Shown: positions 29,083 to 38,457 of the stretch, piece by piece | How the letters are laid out: each line of letters begins with the position of its first letter | Position numbering within the stretch: position 1 is the stretch's first letter | Assembly: GCA_023458875.1 (NCBI GenBank) | Contig: JAEWXO010000083.1 | Location: forward strand, 18,060-82,059 | Reading direction: 5' to 3' | Source: Bacillota bacterium | GTDB lineage: Bacteria; Bacillota; Clostridia; Oscillospirales; Ruminococcaceae | Length of the DNA stretch: 64,000 nt | Notes under the pieces: model-generated | The model's database searches: none | The model's input: only the letters and a program-made list of their open reading frames with translations | What the model was told of the DNA's origin: nothing | Translations under genes and position numbers: made by a program

Positions 29083-29160
29083 GCTTCAGCAGGCATTCCG
29101 ACTCTGCGGAGTCGACCGGGCTTTGCGGTCGCCCTGGACCTTCGCCTATGTATCTGCAAG
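29083..29160 (+). repeat. Dispersed hairpin repeat, copy d
   Basis: Stem 1 is GACTC-TGCG-GAGTC, followed by GACCGGGCTTTGCGGTCGCC. The right part (CCTTCGCCTATGTATCTGCA) overlaps the 3' end of the opposite-strand PRTase gene and supplies its stop codon. Confidence 0.85.
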
Positions 29161-30207
29161 GTCTTTTATTATGCCGCATGCTCTGTAGCATTTCATAGGG
29201 TACTGTGCTACCTCAATGTTCTTTTCTTCAGCGAGTCTGAAAATATGTGCAAGGTATTTTGTATCATTCATGTCATTTACTAGTATTTTCCACGGAATTC
29301 TACGGAGGAGCACGCGTGTCGTTTCGCCTATTCCCGGTTTTATAAAGTTAATATCTGATATATCAAACTCTTTTTGTATCTTAAGGACTTCTTCATATCC
29401 GCTTATTCCGCTATCGTTTTCTTCTTTTATACCGCTGTAATCAATATTATAATCAATAGTATCCATAACGGTATCAATAAACTCTGCTGACAAATCCTCG
29501 TTCTCCAGCTCACCGTAATAAGCGGCCCCATGAAAATCATTTTCGCCTATAATATCAGAGCGAAGGAATGTTCTGCTTATAAGGCCCGATACAGTAGAAT
29601 TCAGGCATGAGCTTGGGATAAGAAAGTCAGATCTTGTACCGTACAGATCTGTTATATGTGCCGGATCTGCAAGTACTGCGAGCTTATCTGAAACGCCTTC
29701 ATATCCTTCAAGCTCTTTACTCAGCGTTTTTAATATTGCGCCCTTCCCTGTCCAGCCGTCAACAAAACAGACTGTACCGGGAGCATGCCTTTTAAGAATA
29801 TATGACATCGCATTTTTATCTATACCTTTTCCGCGTATAATCGAAACAGTATAATGATTTACTTTTATATCAGGATATTTTTTATTAAGATATCTCTTTA
29901 TAATTATTCCTATAGGTGTTCCCGCTCTTGCAAGGGATACAAGCGTTATTTCCGAATTATAGATTCTGCGTATCTTTTCGGATACAATTGCTGCTGCCTC
30001 TGCAGTAATTCCAGCGTAGTTCCGGAGTGCTTCCTTATAAAGCTGAAAATATTTTTCACCCGGCTTATATTCAAGAGGCAGCATTTCACAGTAGTGACGG
30101 CCCGACTGGATAAGTTTTTCTCTTACCTTAGCAGGCTGTGGCTCAACCATCCCTGTAATGTCCTTGAGCAGAATAACAACATCTTTCTCACTGTATGACG
30201 AATACAT
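29146..30207 (-). CDS. PRTase_1 (StiP-like) phosphoribosyltransferase with PELOTA_1 C-terminus
   Basis: The 353-residue protein has an N-terminal domain like the family once called cysteine protease StiP and now viewed as a phosphoribosyltransferase: RESGRHYCEMLPLEY-like start, ITLVSLARAGTPIGIIIKRYL, CFVDGWTGKGAI. The C-terminal 70 residues (FIKPGIGETTRVLLRRIPWK, later MKCYRACGIIKDL) match the PELOTA_1 RNA-binding-like domain. Both domains are known from Ter-associated metabolite operons. The start is the ATG at 30207 with GGAGG 8 nt upstream, 5 nt after the PRTase_2 stop. The last residues (ADT) and the stop are encoded within repeat copy d. Confidence 0.85.
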   Translation of the reverse strand: MYSSYSEKDVVILLKDITGMVEPQPAKVREKLIQSGRHYCEMLPLEYKPGEKYFQLYKEALRNYAGITAEAAAIVSEKIRRIYNSEITLVSLARAGTPIGIIIKRYLNKKYPDIKVNHYTVSIIRGKGIDKNAMSYILKRHAPGTVCFVDGWTGKGAILKTLSKELEGYEGVSDKLAVLADPAHITDLYGTRSDFLIPSSCLNSTVSGLISRTFLRSDIIGENDFHGAAYYGELENEDLSAEFIDTVMDTIDYNIDYSGIKEENDSGISGYEEVLKIQKEFDISDINFIKPGIGETTRVLLRRIPWKILVNDMNDTKYLAHIFRLAEEKNIEVAQYPMKCYRACGIIKDLADT

Positions 30208-30212
30208 TACAT

Positions 30213-31340
30213 TTACCTCCATCTGACAAGAATAAATCTGCCGCATCCGGCAAATGCATTTACAAGCCTGTCTGTTTTAATATTTTCCTTTAATGAATCC
30301 GTTATCACAAGTACAATATCATAATTTCTGATATTAGGGTTGTAAATATATGTTTTTCTTGAATCCTCATATAGGCTCTCAACCTGGTATCTCGACCTGA
30401 GAGGATAGTCCCCGGTATTTTCGGCTACAATCGGGCTTCTTGTTGTAGAATGGGTTACAATGCTTTTTACGGCTGAATTTTTTTCTATGTACCTTGCGGT
30501 ATATATTGCGGGATACATACATTCTTCTGTCCCTATTACAGCTACGCTCATTCCGTTAAAATCATATTTTAATAAAACATCCTCCGCAAGTCCCTCACAT
30601 GCTGATATATATTGCTTTACAGGCAGTCCTGCTCTTGGATCAGCACGGCCTGAAATGTCATAAGCTTCATATTTACATGTGCATTCCGTTGTGACTGATT
30701 TCTTATTATATGTGTATACATCATTTGTCGATGTATGTGCACTGACACGCATAAGCCAGAAAAATTCAAGTCCTGAATAAAGAAGCTCCTGTTTTCTGTT
30801 TTCAGTCATTCCATTTATTATCGAACATGCCGCAAATACAGTTTTATCCGATACTTTATTTTTATTTTTAAGATCATTTATAAAATTTACTATTGTTTTT
30901 CCTGTAGTTATCTCATCTTCAACAAATATTATCACATCAGTATCTGAAAAAATCTCATTCCAGTTATTGCAATACAGAAGCTGCTCTGTTGCATGACTAT
31001 GCTCTTCTCTGAACTCAGCGACAAGCTCATAACTGTCGCTTTTTTCCCTCGTTGTATGTATATAATATGAGTCAGGAAAACATGATGCGACACCTGCTCC
31101 CACTGCTGTAGCGGTTTCCGCAAATCCGATAAAGAGGACTTTTTTATTTTTGCAAAACGTTTCTATCTGTCCTGCCAGTTCAGAAAAAAGATTTAGTACA
31201 TTTTCAGGATCACACGGAATATGCTTTCCCTGAGTACTGTTTACAAGAAGGTAATTTCTTTTGGAATTGTTTTCACGCTTTACCATCTTAACAAGCGAAC
31301 TATCGGCAAAAAAAGATTTATTTTCAATTATTTCCAGCAA
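30213..31340 (-). CDS. PRTase_2 phosphoribosyltransferase with TRSP domain
   Basis: The 375-residue protein contains a PRPP-binding loop VIIFVEDEITTGKT at residues 136-149, preceded by VLFIGFAETATAVGAGVA. The C-terminal part (RADPRAGLPVKQY, DDS-like VITDSL) fits the TRSP domain that follows PRTase_2 in Ter-linked operons. It probably builds a ribosylated, nucleoside-like intermediate; the product is not established. The start is a TTG behind AAAGGA. It lies 39 nt after the FAD dehydrogenase gene and 5 nt before PRTase_1. Confidence 0.85.
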   Translation of the reverse strand: MLEIIENKSFFADSSLVKMVKRENNSKRNYLLVNSTQGKHIPCDPENVLNLFSELAGQIETFCKNKKVLFIGFAETATAVGAGVASCFPDSYYIHTTREKSDSYELVAEFREEHSHATEQLLYCNNWNEIFSDTDVIIFVEDEITTGKTIVNFINDLKNKNKVSDKTVFAACSIINGMTENRKQELLYSGLEFFWLMRVSAHTSTNDVYTYNKKSVTTECTCKYEAYDISGRADPRAGLPVKQYISACEGLAEDVLLKYDFNGMSVAVIGTEECMYPAIYTARYIEKNSAVKSIVTHSTTRSPIVAENTGDYPLRSRYQVESLYEDSRKTYIYNPNIRNYDIVLVITDSLKENIKTDRLVNAFAGCGRFILVRWR

Positions 31341-31379
31341 TTTTTCTTAGTTCCTTTCATTTTGTCTTTCCTCTATTCT

Positions 31380-32975
31380 TTATATTAATGCCGGAGCGTA
31401 CTGCTCCATTATTTTATATGCTGCTTTTATTCCGTCAACTGCCGCAGACATAATGCCTCCGGCATATCCTGCCCCCTCTCCGCATGGGTAAAGATTAGCC
31501 AGAGAAGGAGATATCATATTTTCATTTCGTATAATTCTGAGCGGTGAGGATGTTCTTGTTTCAGGTGCAGTCATTACTGCGTTTTTATTTTTGAAGCAAT
31601 GCATTTTTCCTGAAAAATTATTAATTCCCTTTTCGAGCATTTCGTTTATGAAGACAGGGAAAAGTGAATTGAAGTCACATTCTGAAAGTCCCCTTGAATA
31701 TGTCGGAACCAGATCAGTCTGTAGATTCGGTGTTTTATTCAGATAGCCTTCTACCGTCGTAGCAGGTGCTTTATAATTTTTTCCGGCAAGCTCAAATGCT
31801 TTCTGTTCGATCATTCTTGCAAAATTCATTCCATCCAGAGGAGAGCTTCCGAAGTCCTTTTCTGATACAGAAACCGCTATCGCCGAGTTTGCGTTTTTAC
31901 CGTTTCTTGAAAATTCACTCATACCGTTTGTCACAACTCCGTTTTCTTCACTGGACGAAGGGACAACGACGCCTCCAGGACACATACAGAATGTGTATAC
32001 TGCCCTTTCGTCATTTTGTCTGTATGAAAGCTGATATTCTCCTGCAGGAAGAAACGGATTATTTTTGTACTTTCCGTAAAGACTTTCATTGACATCATCC
32101 TGAAGATGCTCGATGCGTACACCAACTGAAAAAGGTTTAGTCTGCATCATTATTTTGTTTTCATAAAGCATATCAAAAGTATCGCGTGATGAATTTCCTA
32201 TTGCAAGAACAACGGCTGATGTAGTGAAATTTCCTTTTCCTGTTTTTATGCTTTTTATTTTGCCGTCTGTAATATTAAAATCATTTACAGCCGTTTTAAA
32301 GTGAATTTCTCCTCCGTTTTCAATTATCCTGTTACGTATTGACTTTACAACACATCGGAGATTGTCGGTGCCTATATGCGGCTTTGCCTTTGTAAGAATT
32401 TCATCCGGAGCACCAAATTCTACAAAGCGTTTAAGAACATAGCGACAAAAAGGATCTTTTATTCTTGTTGTCAGTTTTCCGTCTGAAAAAGTACCTGCAC
32501 CGCCTTCTCCGAACTGAACATTAGAGTTTATGTTAAGCATTCCGCCATTCCAGAAGGAATTTACCGATAAAGCTCTTTCATCTACAGATTCACCGCGTTC
32601 AAATACGACAGGTTTATATCCGTATTCTGAAAGAACAAGTGCACAAAACAGACCGGCTGGTCCAAAACCGACAATAGCGACCTTACCGTTACCGTGCCTG
32701 TCAGATATTATAGGTTTTGGGCATTCGCTTTCTATATGCTGACAAAAGGGTTTTTTCTCACAGATTTTTTTTTCTGATTTCAGATCTCCAAGCTCCACAT
32801 AAACGGAGTGGACAAAATGTATTTCGGATTTTTTTCTCGCATCAAGCGATGTTTTATGAATTTCAGATTTTTTTATATCGCAGGAAAGAAGACCTGCCTG
32901 ATTGAGTGCTTTTTTTATAACTGATTCTGATGATTCGGCTATATCGGATTTTATTCCTGTTATTACTATGGGCAT
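31380..32975 (-). CDS. FAD-dependent dehydrogenase (COG2509 type)
   Basis: The 531-residue protein has an N-terminal region of about 95 residues, then the dinucleotide motif KVAIVGFGPAGLFCALVLSE. The family-specific stretch VQFGEGGAGTFSDGKLTTR follows, and the C-terminal FAD motif is LYPCGEGAGYAGGIMSAAVDG. These flavoproteins are widespread and uncharacterised. It carries its own promoter at 33023-33051 and is 39 nt from the PRTase_2 gene, so it may be the first gene of the metabolite operon or simply read into it. Confidence 0.9.
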   Translation of the reverse strand: MPIVITGIKSDIAESSESVIKKALNQAGLLSCDIKKSEIHKTSLDARKKSEIHFVHSVYVELGDLKSEKKICEKKPFCQHIESECPKPIISDRHGNGKVAIVGFGPAGLFCALVLSEYGYKPVVFERGESVDERALSVNSFWNGGMLNINSNVQFGEGGAGTFSDGKLTTRIKDPFCRYVLKRFVEFGAPDEILTKAKPHIGTDNLRCVVKSIRNRIIENGGEIHFKTAVNDFNITDGKIKSIKTGKGNFTTSAVVLAIGNSSRDTFDMLYENKIMMQTKPFSVGVRIEHLQDDVNESLYGKYKNNPFLPAGEYQLSYRQNDERAVYTFCMCPGGVVVPSSSEENGVVTNGMSEFSRNGKNANSAIAVSVSEKDFGSSPLDGMNFARMIEQKAFELAGKNYKAPATTVEGYLNKTPNLQTDLVPTYSRGLSECDFNSLFPVFINEMLEKGINNFSGKMHCFKNKNAVMTAPETRTSSPLRIIRNENMISPSLANLYPCGEGAGYAGGIMSAAVDGIKAAYKIMEQYAPALI

Positions 32976-33022
32976 ATTGTATCCTTCTTTGAATTATTAA
33001 TAAGTATTACGACTATTTGTTA

Positions 33023-33051
33023 ATTATAACATTTTTTCTTTTCTTCATCAA
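33023..33051 (-). promoter_or_regulatory. Promoter of the FAD dehydrogenase / PRTase operon
   Basis: TTGATG (33046-33051), 17 nt, then TGT-TATAAT (TATAAT at 33023-33028) on the minus strand; the TG before TATAAT makes an extended -10. It is about 50 nt upstream of the ATG. Confidence 0.7.
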
Positions 33052-33094
33052 TATTATTATATTAAAAAAAGCTTACAAAAAAGTTATTTTTATA

Positions 33095-33160
33095 GAAGAT
33101 GTTTCGACCCGGCTTTCCAGTCGACACTTTAACCTTCGGTGCGTATGGCTTGATACTAAT
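33095..33160 (+). repeat. Dispersed hairpin repeat, copy e (degenerate)
   Basis: It retains GTTTCGACCCGGCTTTCCAGTC, shown here in parts as GTTTCGACCC and GGCTTTCCAGTC, then CTTTAACCTTCGG and CTTGATACTAAT. Stem 1 has been deleted. Confidence 0.65.
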
Positions 33161-33208
33161 AGGCTGCATTAAATAGTTTCATCTGAAAGCATTAATGCAG
33201 CCTTTTTG
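33161..33208 (+). terminator. Strong hairpin with T run on the plus strand
   Basis: AGGCTGCATTAA pairs with TTAATGCAGCCT (33161-33172 and 33192-33203), followed by TTTTTG on the plus strand. Both flanking genes run on the minus strand, where no T run follows, so its use as terminator of the GGDEF-EAL gene is uncertain. Confidence 0.5.
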
Positions 33209-33237
33209 ATATATCAGGTTTTTTATGAAGAAAATGA

Positions 33238-34953
33238 TTATCTTATACCGTTTGGGAAATAGATTGATTTCAGCAGCCTTTCAACTGATTCTATAGGCAT
33301 CGGCTTTCCCCACAAAAAGCCTTGTATATAATCACACTTCAGGGATTTAAGTATATCAAGCTGAATTTCATATTCAACTCCCTCGGATATAACGTCAAAG
33401 TTAAAGATATGCCCTATTGAAATAATAGCAGCAACAAAGCTTTTATACTTTGAATCACTTATCATTTTATCCATAAATATCTTGTCAATTTTTAATAGAT
33501 CGATAGGTAACTCAGATAAATTACTAAGCGACGCAAATCCGGTACCAAAATCATCCAGAGCAACTCCTATTCCGAGCTTTTTAATTTTTTTCAGAAGCAT
33601 AGTCGCATTTGCAACAGATGATACCAATGAAGTCTCTGTTATTTCTATTTCAAGATTTTTTGGCGGAAAATTATTTTCCTGCAATGCAAAGGCAATGTCA
33701 TCATAAAGGCTCTCATCCTGAAGATGAAGGGCAGAAATATTTATAGACAAAACAAAATCGGAACCTATTATATCATAGTAAGGTCGTATTATTTTCATGG
33801 AACGTCTGAGTACCCAACGGTCAATATCAAGTACCAGCTTACTCTTTTCTGCATATGGTATAAATTTTGAGGGGCTTATATATCTGCCGTAATCATCTCT
33901 CATACGCAGAAGAACTTCAAACCCTCTCAGAGCACGGCATGATGTCTGATACTGAGGCTGAAAGACGAGCTCAAAGGAATTATTTGAAAGACAGCTTCTT
34001 ATTAATCTGTCATATATAAATTCGTTTTCTATCGGTTCAACCATAGAAATATCAAACATTTTTATTTTCTCTGTTTTTGATATTTTGGACTGATACATGG
34101 CCATATCAGCATATCTGAATAATTTTTCAACAGTTTCAGCATGAAATGGAAAACATGCCAGTCCAAAGCTTGCTGACACAAAAAAGCAGTTTGTTTTTAT
34201 AACCATTTCACTTGACAGTGCATCAAGAAATTTGTTTATTTTGTGTATTACCTGTTCCTCTGAATTGTAATCCTTTATTACAATAATAAATTCATCTCCG
34301 CCCTGCCTGGCAAGAAAGTCATTTGTAGTAAGTATTTCGCTCCATCGCCTGGCCACCTCACATAATACTCCATCGCCGCATTCGTGTCCTACCGTATCAT
34401 TGATTCCTTTAAAATTGTCAAGGTCAATTACTGCAAGTGCAAATTTTTTATGTCTGCCTGAGCTTATAAGTTCATTTACATGTTCGTCAAATGCCCTTCG
34501 GTTTGGGAGTCCTGTAAGCGAATCCATGTATGCAAGCTTATACAATTCTCTTTCGTTTTTTGCTATCTGATTCATATTGTTTTTAACTACCCATACCATA
34601 ACCATACCGGACAGAATAATCGCCAGCCCCGGTATAGACTCAATTTTTTTATCCTTAAGCATAATTGCGATAAGATATAGACTATAGGGTACAAGGGAGC
34701 ACACTGAAATAACAAATCCACGCTTTCTGTCAACACTAGTCATATACACCAGTATCAGAATCTGAAAAACCGATACTACACCATTAATTGCAGAGGTCTG
34801 TATTCTAAATCCGAAAATTGTAAAAAATATGCTTCTTCTGAAAAAAACTGATAATACAAAAAGAATCAGAAATAAAACAGAACCAAAAAATATTGCTCTG
34901 ATTGATAATTTTTTATTATAGGAAGACTTTTCAGTTTTTTCTCTATTTTTCAT
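33238..34953 (-). CDS. Membrane-bound GGDEF-EAL cyclic-di-GMP enzyme
   Basis: The 571-residue protein has about four N-terminal membrane helices, a GGDEF domain with intact RQGGDEFIIV, and an EAL-type domain in which the signature reads EVL (GFEVLLRM). DDFGTGFASL, LKIDKIFM and ISEGVEYE are intact, so phosphodiesterase activity is plausible. The allosteric I-site RxxD before GGDEF reads TTND, so product inhibition is probably lost. The start is set at the ATG at 34953: the first in-frame TTG (34986) lies at the predicted transcription start. It is a single-gene unit. Confidence 0.9.
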   Translation of the reverse strand: MKNREKTEKSSYNKKLSIRAIFFGSVLFLILFVLSVFFRRSIFFTIFGFRIQTSAINGVVSVFQILILVYMTSVDRKRGFVISVCSLVPYSLYLIAIMLKDKKIESIPGLAIILSGMVMVWVVKNNMNQIAKNERELYKLAYMDSLTGLPNRRAFDEHVNELISSGRHKKFALAVIDLDNFKGINDTVGHECGDGVLCEVARRWSEILTTNDFLARQGGDEFIIVIKDYNSEEQVIHKINKFLDALSSEMVIKTNCFFVSASFGLACFPFHAETVEKLFRYADMAMYQSKISKTEKIKMFDISMVEPIENEFIYDRLIRSCLSNNSFELVFQPQYQTSCRALRGFEVLLRMRDDYGRYISPSKFIPYAEKSKLVLDIDRWVLRRSMKIIRPYYDIIGSDFVLSINISALHLQDESLYDDIAFALQENNFPPKNLEIEITETSLVSSVANATMLLKKIKKLGIGVALDDFGTGFASLSNLSELPIDLLKIDKIFMDKMISDSKYKSFVAAIISIGHIFNFDVISEGVEYEIQLDILKSLKCDYIQGFLWGKPMPIESVERLLKSIYFPNGIR

Positions 34954-34994
34954 TCTAAATTTGTACCTTTCTGATTTTAATTCCAATATGTTTT

Positions 34995-35023
34995 ATTATA
35001 CCACATACAACGACTTAAATCAA
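34995..35023 (-). promoter_or_regulatory. Promoter of the GGDEF-EAL gene
   Basis: TTGATT (35018-35023), 17 nt and TATAAT (34995-35000) on the minus strand. It fixes the start codon choice for the downstream gene. Confidence 0.75.
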
Positions 35024-35104
35024 GGCACATTTGCTATAAAACAAAGCGAAATGTATAAAATAATTCAAGATTAATGATTTATATTTAATATATTAATTAA
35101 ACAA

Positions 35105-35791
35105 TTACTGGCAATCATTATTTGTTTTATATACATTAAGCTGATTTTTATAATCACACATTCCTATAAATACATCTTTAAGACTTATATGCTGCCTCTC
35201 AAGCTGTTTTTTTATCCATTCCTCATTATTACCTGTGTTCCTGAGATTGTCATTGATAATACGGCCTTCATAGACAACTATCTGCGGAGGAAATTCCTGC
35301 GGAGGCACAATGTTAAAATCCTGTGGAATAGAATATCTCTGGTCTGATTTTGGAAGAACACTTAATCTTCCGCTGTGTTCAAGCATTATTAATTCAATAT
35401 TATTTATGTCAAAATACCCCTGAGTACGGCATTCAGCAATAATTTCGTTGACATCAATTTTCTGCTTTTTCAGATTGTCAATATAAAATTTACCATTCTT
35501 GAAAATTATCATCGGATGTCCCTCAAGGAATCTTCTTGTTTTCATTTTTTTATTTGAAATTAAATCCACGACTATTGCAGATAGTGAATATATTACCATG
35601 GCTGTCAGTGGATAAAACGGATTTTTCTCAAGGCTCGTTGCCATTTCTGCTGCAATTGAACCTATCGTTATTCCGTTTATATAATCAAACATACTTAACT
35701 GTGACATTTGCCTGTTTCCAATCAGCTTTGTAAGTAAAAACAAAACAATAATTGAAAAAAATGATGATAAAACAACCTGTAATAAATCCAT
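35105..35791 (-). CDS. DUF421 (YetF-like) membrane protein
   Basis: The 228-residue protein has two or three N-terminal helices with the family motif TKLIGNRQMSQLSMFDYINGITIGSIAAEMA. Cytosolic domains typical of YetF/YdfS proteins follow (GHPMIIFKNGKFYIDNLKKQ, ECRTQGYFDI). In Bacillus some members are sporulation or germination proteins and others have unknown roles. It stands alone between repeat copy f and the GGDEF-EAL gene. Confidence 0.9.
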   Translation of the reverse strand: MDLLQVVLSSFFSIIVLFLLTKLIGNRQMSQLSMFDYINGITIGSIAAEMATSLEKNPFYPLTAMVIYSLSAIVVDLISNKKMKTRRFLEGHPMIIFKNGKFYIDNLKKQKIDVNEIIAECRTQGYFDINNIELIMLEHSGRLSVLPKSDQRYSIPQDFNIVPPQEFPPQIVVYEGRIINDNLRNTGNNEEWIKKQLERQHISLKDVFIGMCDYKNQLNVYKTNNDCQ

Positions 35792-35822
35792 AATACCGCT
35801 CCCGAAATATATTTTTACACTT

Positions 35823-35912
35823 TATTCATCCAGTACACAGACATATGTCCGAAGGTCAACTGCGCGACCGTAAAGCACGGTCGACTCGTACCGGGTCAGA
35901 ATCCATGCTTAT
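35823..35912 (-). repeat. Dispersed hairpin repeat, copy f
   Basis: Read on the minus strand: stem 1 is GACCCGGTACGAGTC, then GACCGTGCTTTACGGTC and GCGCAGTTGACCTTCGG. It lies between DUF421 and the ABC-F terminator. Confidence 0.8.
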
Positions 35913-35950
35913 AAAAACAAGAAAAATCCCCCGCTTTTTCTGACGGGGCA
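35913..35950 (-). terminator. Terminator of the ABC-F gene
   Basis: On the minus strand a CCCCG/CGGGG stem (35928-35933 with 35944-35948) is followed by ATTTTTCTTGTTTTT. It begins about 50 nt after the ABC-F stop codon. Confidence 0.75.
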
Positions 35951-36003
35951 TTTCACCTTAGTTATTATATATTTTTGACCAGTATTACAGGTAATTATTC
36001 ATT

Positions 36004-37782
36004 TTAATTTCTGGATTTTAAAATTTTTTCTGCAAGCTCGTTAAGATAAATCCATCTTTCGGTTTTTTCTTCAAGTTGTTTTTCAAGATCCTGTTTTCTT
36101 TCTGTTATTTCCTGGAGCTTTACATAATCACTTGCAGCCTTTGAAAATTCTTTTTCACATTCTGAAATCTGCTGTTCAAGCTTTTCAATGTCATTATCTA
36201 TTGTATTGTATTCACGCTGTTCATTAAATGAAAATTTGAGTGCATGTTCTTTTTTTATAGTACTGCCCGATGTATTTTTCTTATTTGCTCCGGTTTTTTT
36301 ATTTTCACTTACCTTTTTAACATAATCACTGTAATTTCCTGTATAACAGCTGATTACACCACTGTCATCAACCTCAAATATTGATTCAGCTGTCTTATCA
36401 AGAAAATATCTGTCATGAGATACTGAAATAACAGCTCCCGGAAATGTCTCAATATAGTCCTCAAGTATTCTGAGTGTTTCAATATCCAGATCGTTTGTGG
36501 GTTCATCAAGAAGAAGTATATTCGGCGCTTCCATAAGAATGCTTAACAGATATAATCTCCTGCGTTCTCCTCCGCTCAGTCTTTCTATAAGCGACTGCTG
36601 AAGGTCTGCTGTAAATAAAAATCTCTCGAGCATCTGTGATGCTGAAAATGTACCTTCGGATGTCTTTATTGAATCAGAAATATTGTGAATAAAATCATAT
36701 ACCTTTATACTGCCGTCAAGCTCCCTGCTGTTCTGCGTAAAGTAACCAATGTTTACCGTATCTCCTATTTCAACAGTTCCTTCATCAGGCAGAAGTCTTC
36801 CTGATATCATATTAAGCAGCGTCGACTTTCCGGCACCGTTACGTCCGACAATTCCTATACGGTCATTTCTTAATATTATATATGAGAAATTATTTACAAC
36901 CGTTCTTTCTCCGTATTTTTTTGATATGCCTTTAAGCTCAATTGTCTTTTTTCCTAAACGGCTTGAAACTGCAGAAATCTGAACACTGTCATCATATTCA
37001 GGTGCATTTTCATTCTTAAGGCTGTTATAACGGTCTATTCTGTCCTTGCTTTTTGTGCTCCTTGCCCTGGCGCCTCTCATAATCCACTGATATTCACGTC
37101 TTAATATTGACTGTCTTTTTCGTTCAGAAGCCTCAGCCATTTCTTCTCTCTGAGCCCTGAGCTCAAGGTATTTTGAATAATTGGCTTCATAAGTATGTAG
37201 CTTTCCTCTTGATAAATCAACTATCTTGGTTACAACTCTTTCCAAGAAATATCTGTCATGGGTAACCATTATAATTCCGCATGAAAACATTCTGAGTCTG
37301 TTTTCAAGCCATGTTACCATTTCACTATCAAGGTGATTTGTCGGTTCGTCAAGAATAAGTATATCAGACGGATGAACAAGTGCAGCAGCAAGTGCTACAC
37401 GTTTGCATTGTCCGCCCGATAATGTGCCTATTCTGGCAGTAAAATCATTTATTCCAAGCTTGTTCAGCATTGTTTTTGCTTCGTATTCATTTACCATACG
37501 GTATTCAGGTGATAAATCAGAAAAAACCTGTTCCAGAACCGTGAAATCATCATTCATCTGTGGATTCTGTGAAAGATATGAAATCTGAATGTTAGGATTT
37601 ACAGAAATATTTCCACTGTCAGCATGACTGATACCTGCTAAAACTTTTAACAATGTACTTTTGCCTGTGCCGTTTATACCAATAATACCGATTTTATCTC
37701 CTTCGTTTAAATATAACGAAATGCCTTGAAGCAACTGTTTCATACCATAATTTTTGGAGATATTTTCAGCAGATAACAACAT
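36004..37782 (-). CDS. ABC-F family ATPase, Uup-like
   Basis: The 592-residue protein has two ABC domains in one chain with no membrane helices: GINGTGKST ... LSGGQCKRVALAA ... ILDEPTNHLD and GRNGAGKST ... LSGGERRRLYLLS ... LLDEPTNDLD. A C-terminal coiled coil (about residues 520-592) is typical of Uup. ABC-F proteins act on the ribosome, and Uup-like members also affect DNA structure. The ATG lies 39 nt after V-ATPase subunit D with GGAGG upstream, so it may be read from the V-ATPase operon. Confidence 0.93.
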   Translation of the reverse strand: MLLSAENISKNYGMKQLLQGISLYLNEGDKIGIIGINGTGKSTLLKVLAGISHADSGNISVNPNIQISYLSQNPQMNDDFTVLEQVFSDLSPEYRMVNEYEAKTMLNKLGINDFTARIGTLSGGQCKRVALAAALVHPSDILILDEPTNHLDSEMVTWLENRLRMFSCGIIMVTHDRYFLERVVTKIVDLSRGKLHTYEANYSKYLELRAQREEMAEASERKRQSILRREYQWIMRGARARSTKSKDRIDRYNSLKNENAPEYDDSVQISAVSSRLGKKTIELKGISKKYGERTVVNNFSYIILRNDRIGIVGRNGAGKSTLLNMISGRLLPDEGTVEIGDTVNIGYFTQNSRELDGSIKVYDFIHNISDSIKTSEGTFSASQMLERFLFTADLQQSLIERLSGGERRRLYLLSILMEAPNILLLDEPTNDLDIETLRILEDYIETFPGAVISVSHDRYFLDKTAESIFEVDDSGVISCYTGNYSDYVKKVSENKKTGANKKNTSGSTIKKEHALKFSFNEQREYNTIDNDIEKLEQQISECEKEFSKAASDYVKLQEITERKQDLEKQLEEKTERWIYLNELAEKILKSRN

Positions 37783-37821
37783 AGTTCCGGAGCCTCCGTT
37801 TTATAAATATAATATTTTAAG

Positions 37822-38445
37822 TTAAGAATTTTCTTTAACGCTCTTCTGTCTCTTGATAACCTTAAGTCTTGAAAATTCTTCTCTTTCCTTTTCCTCAAGG
37901 CTGTCTGTAATATATTTTGATATTCTCTCAAACTTAGGGATAAGAATATTTTTAAGTGCATTTGCTCTTTTCTGTGTCTTTTTTATAGCAGTTGCAAGTC
38001 TGTATATACTGTTTTCCACCTCTGCAAGAGTTGCTGTCATATATTTAACCTTTGTAAAAAGCATATATGCTTTGTCGAGCTGGGCATTTGAGTCATAGAA
38101 GCCATAAGGAGCAAACGGTTTTTCTTCATGGATGCTTATCATAGGAATTTCCACACCCATAACACTTCTGTACTCGACATTAAGTGTATCTTCGACAGGA
38201 ACTGACTTTACAAATTTCTCCACAACACCGAGTGTTATATTTGCGGCCTGAAGTGCATCATATGCATCAACATATGTTTCTTCAATTGAAGAACGTATTT
38301 CATTTGCAGAATCGACCATCTGCATCAGTTCACGAATCAGTATGTTACGCTTTCTGTCCATGAGTTCATAGCCTAGTCTTGAAAGTGCAAGATCTTTTTT
38401 AGCCTTTATAAGATTACCCTTTGTAGGAAAAACCTGTTCAGACAT
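37822..38445 (-). CDS. atpD: V/A-type ATPase subunit D
   Basis: The 207-residue protein starts FPTKGNLIKAKKDLALSRLGYELMDRKRNILI, the conserved N-terminal helix of V-ATPase subunit D, and its C-terminal helix is also coiled-coil. It forms the central rotor shaft with subunit F. It follows subunit B by 12 nt and closes the V-ATPase operon. Only 39 nt separate it from the ABC-F gene. Confidence 0.95.
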   Translation of the reverse strand: MSEQVFPTKGNLIKAKKDLALSRLGYELMDRKRNILIRELMQMVDSANEIRSSIEETYVDAYDALQAANITLGVVEKFVKSVPVEDTLNVEYRSVMGVEIPMISIHEEKPFAPYGFYDSNAQLDKAYMLFTKVKYMTATLAEVENSIYRLATAIKKTQKRANALKNILIPKFERISKYITDSLEEKEREEFSRLKVIKRQKSVKENS

Positions 38446-38457
38446 AAAACCAACTCC

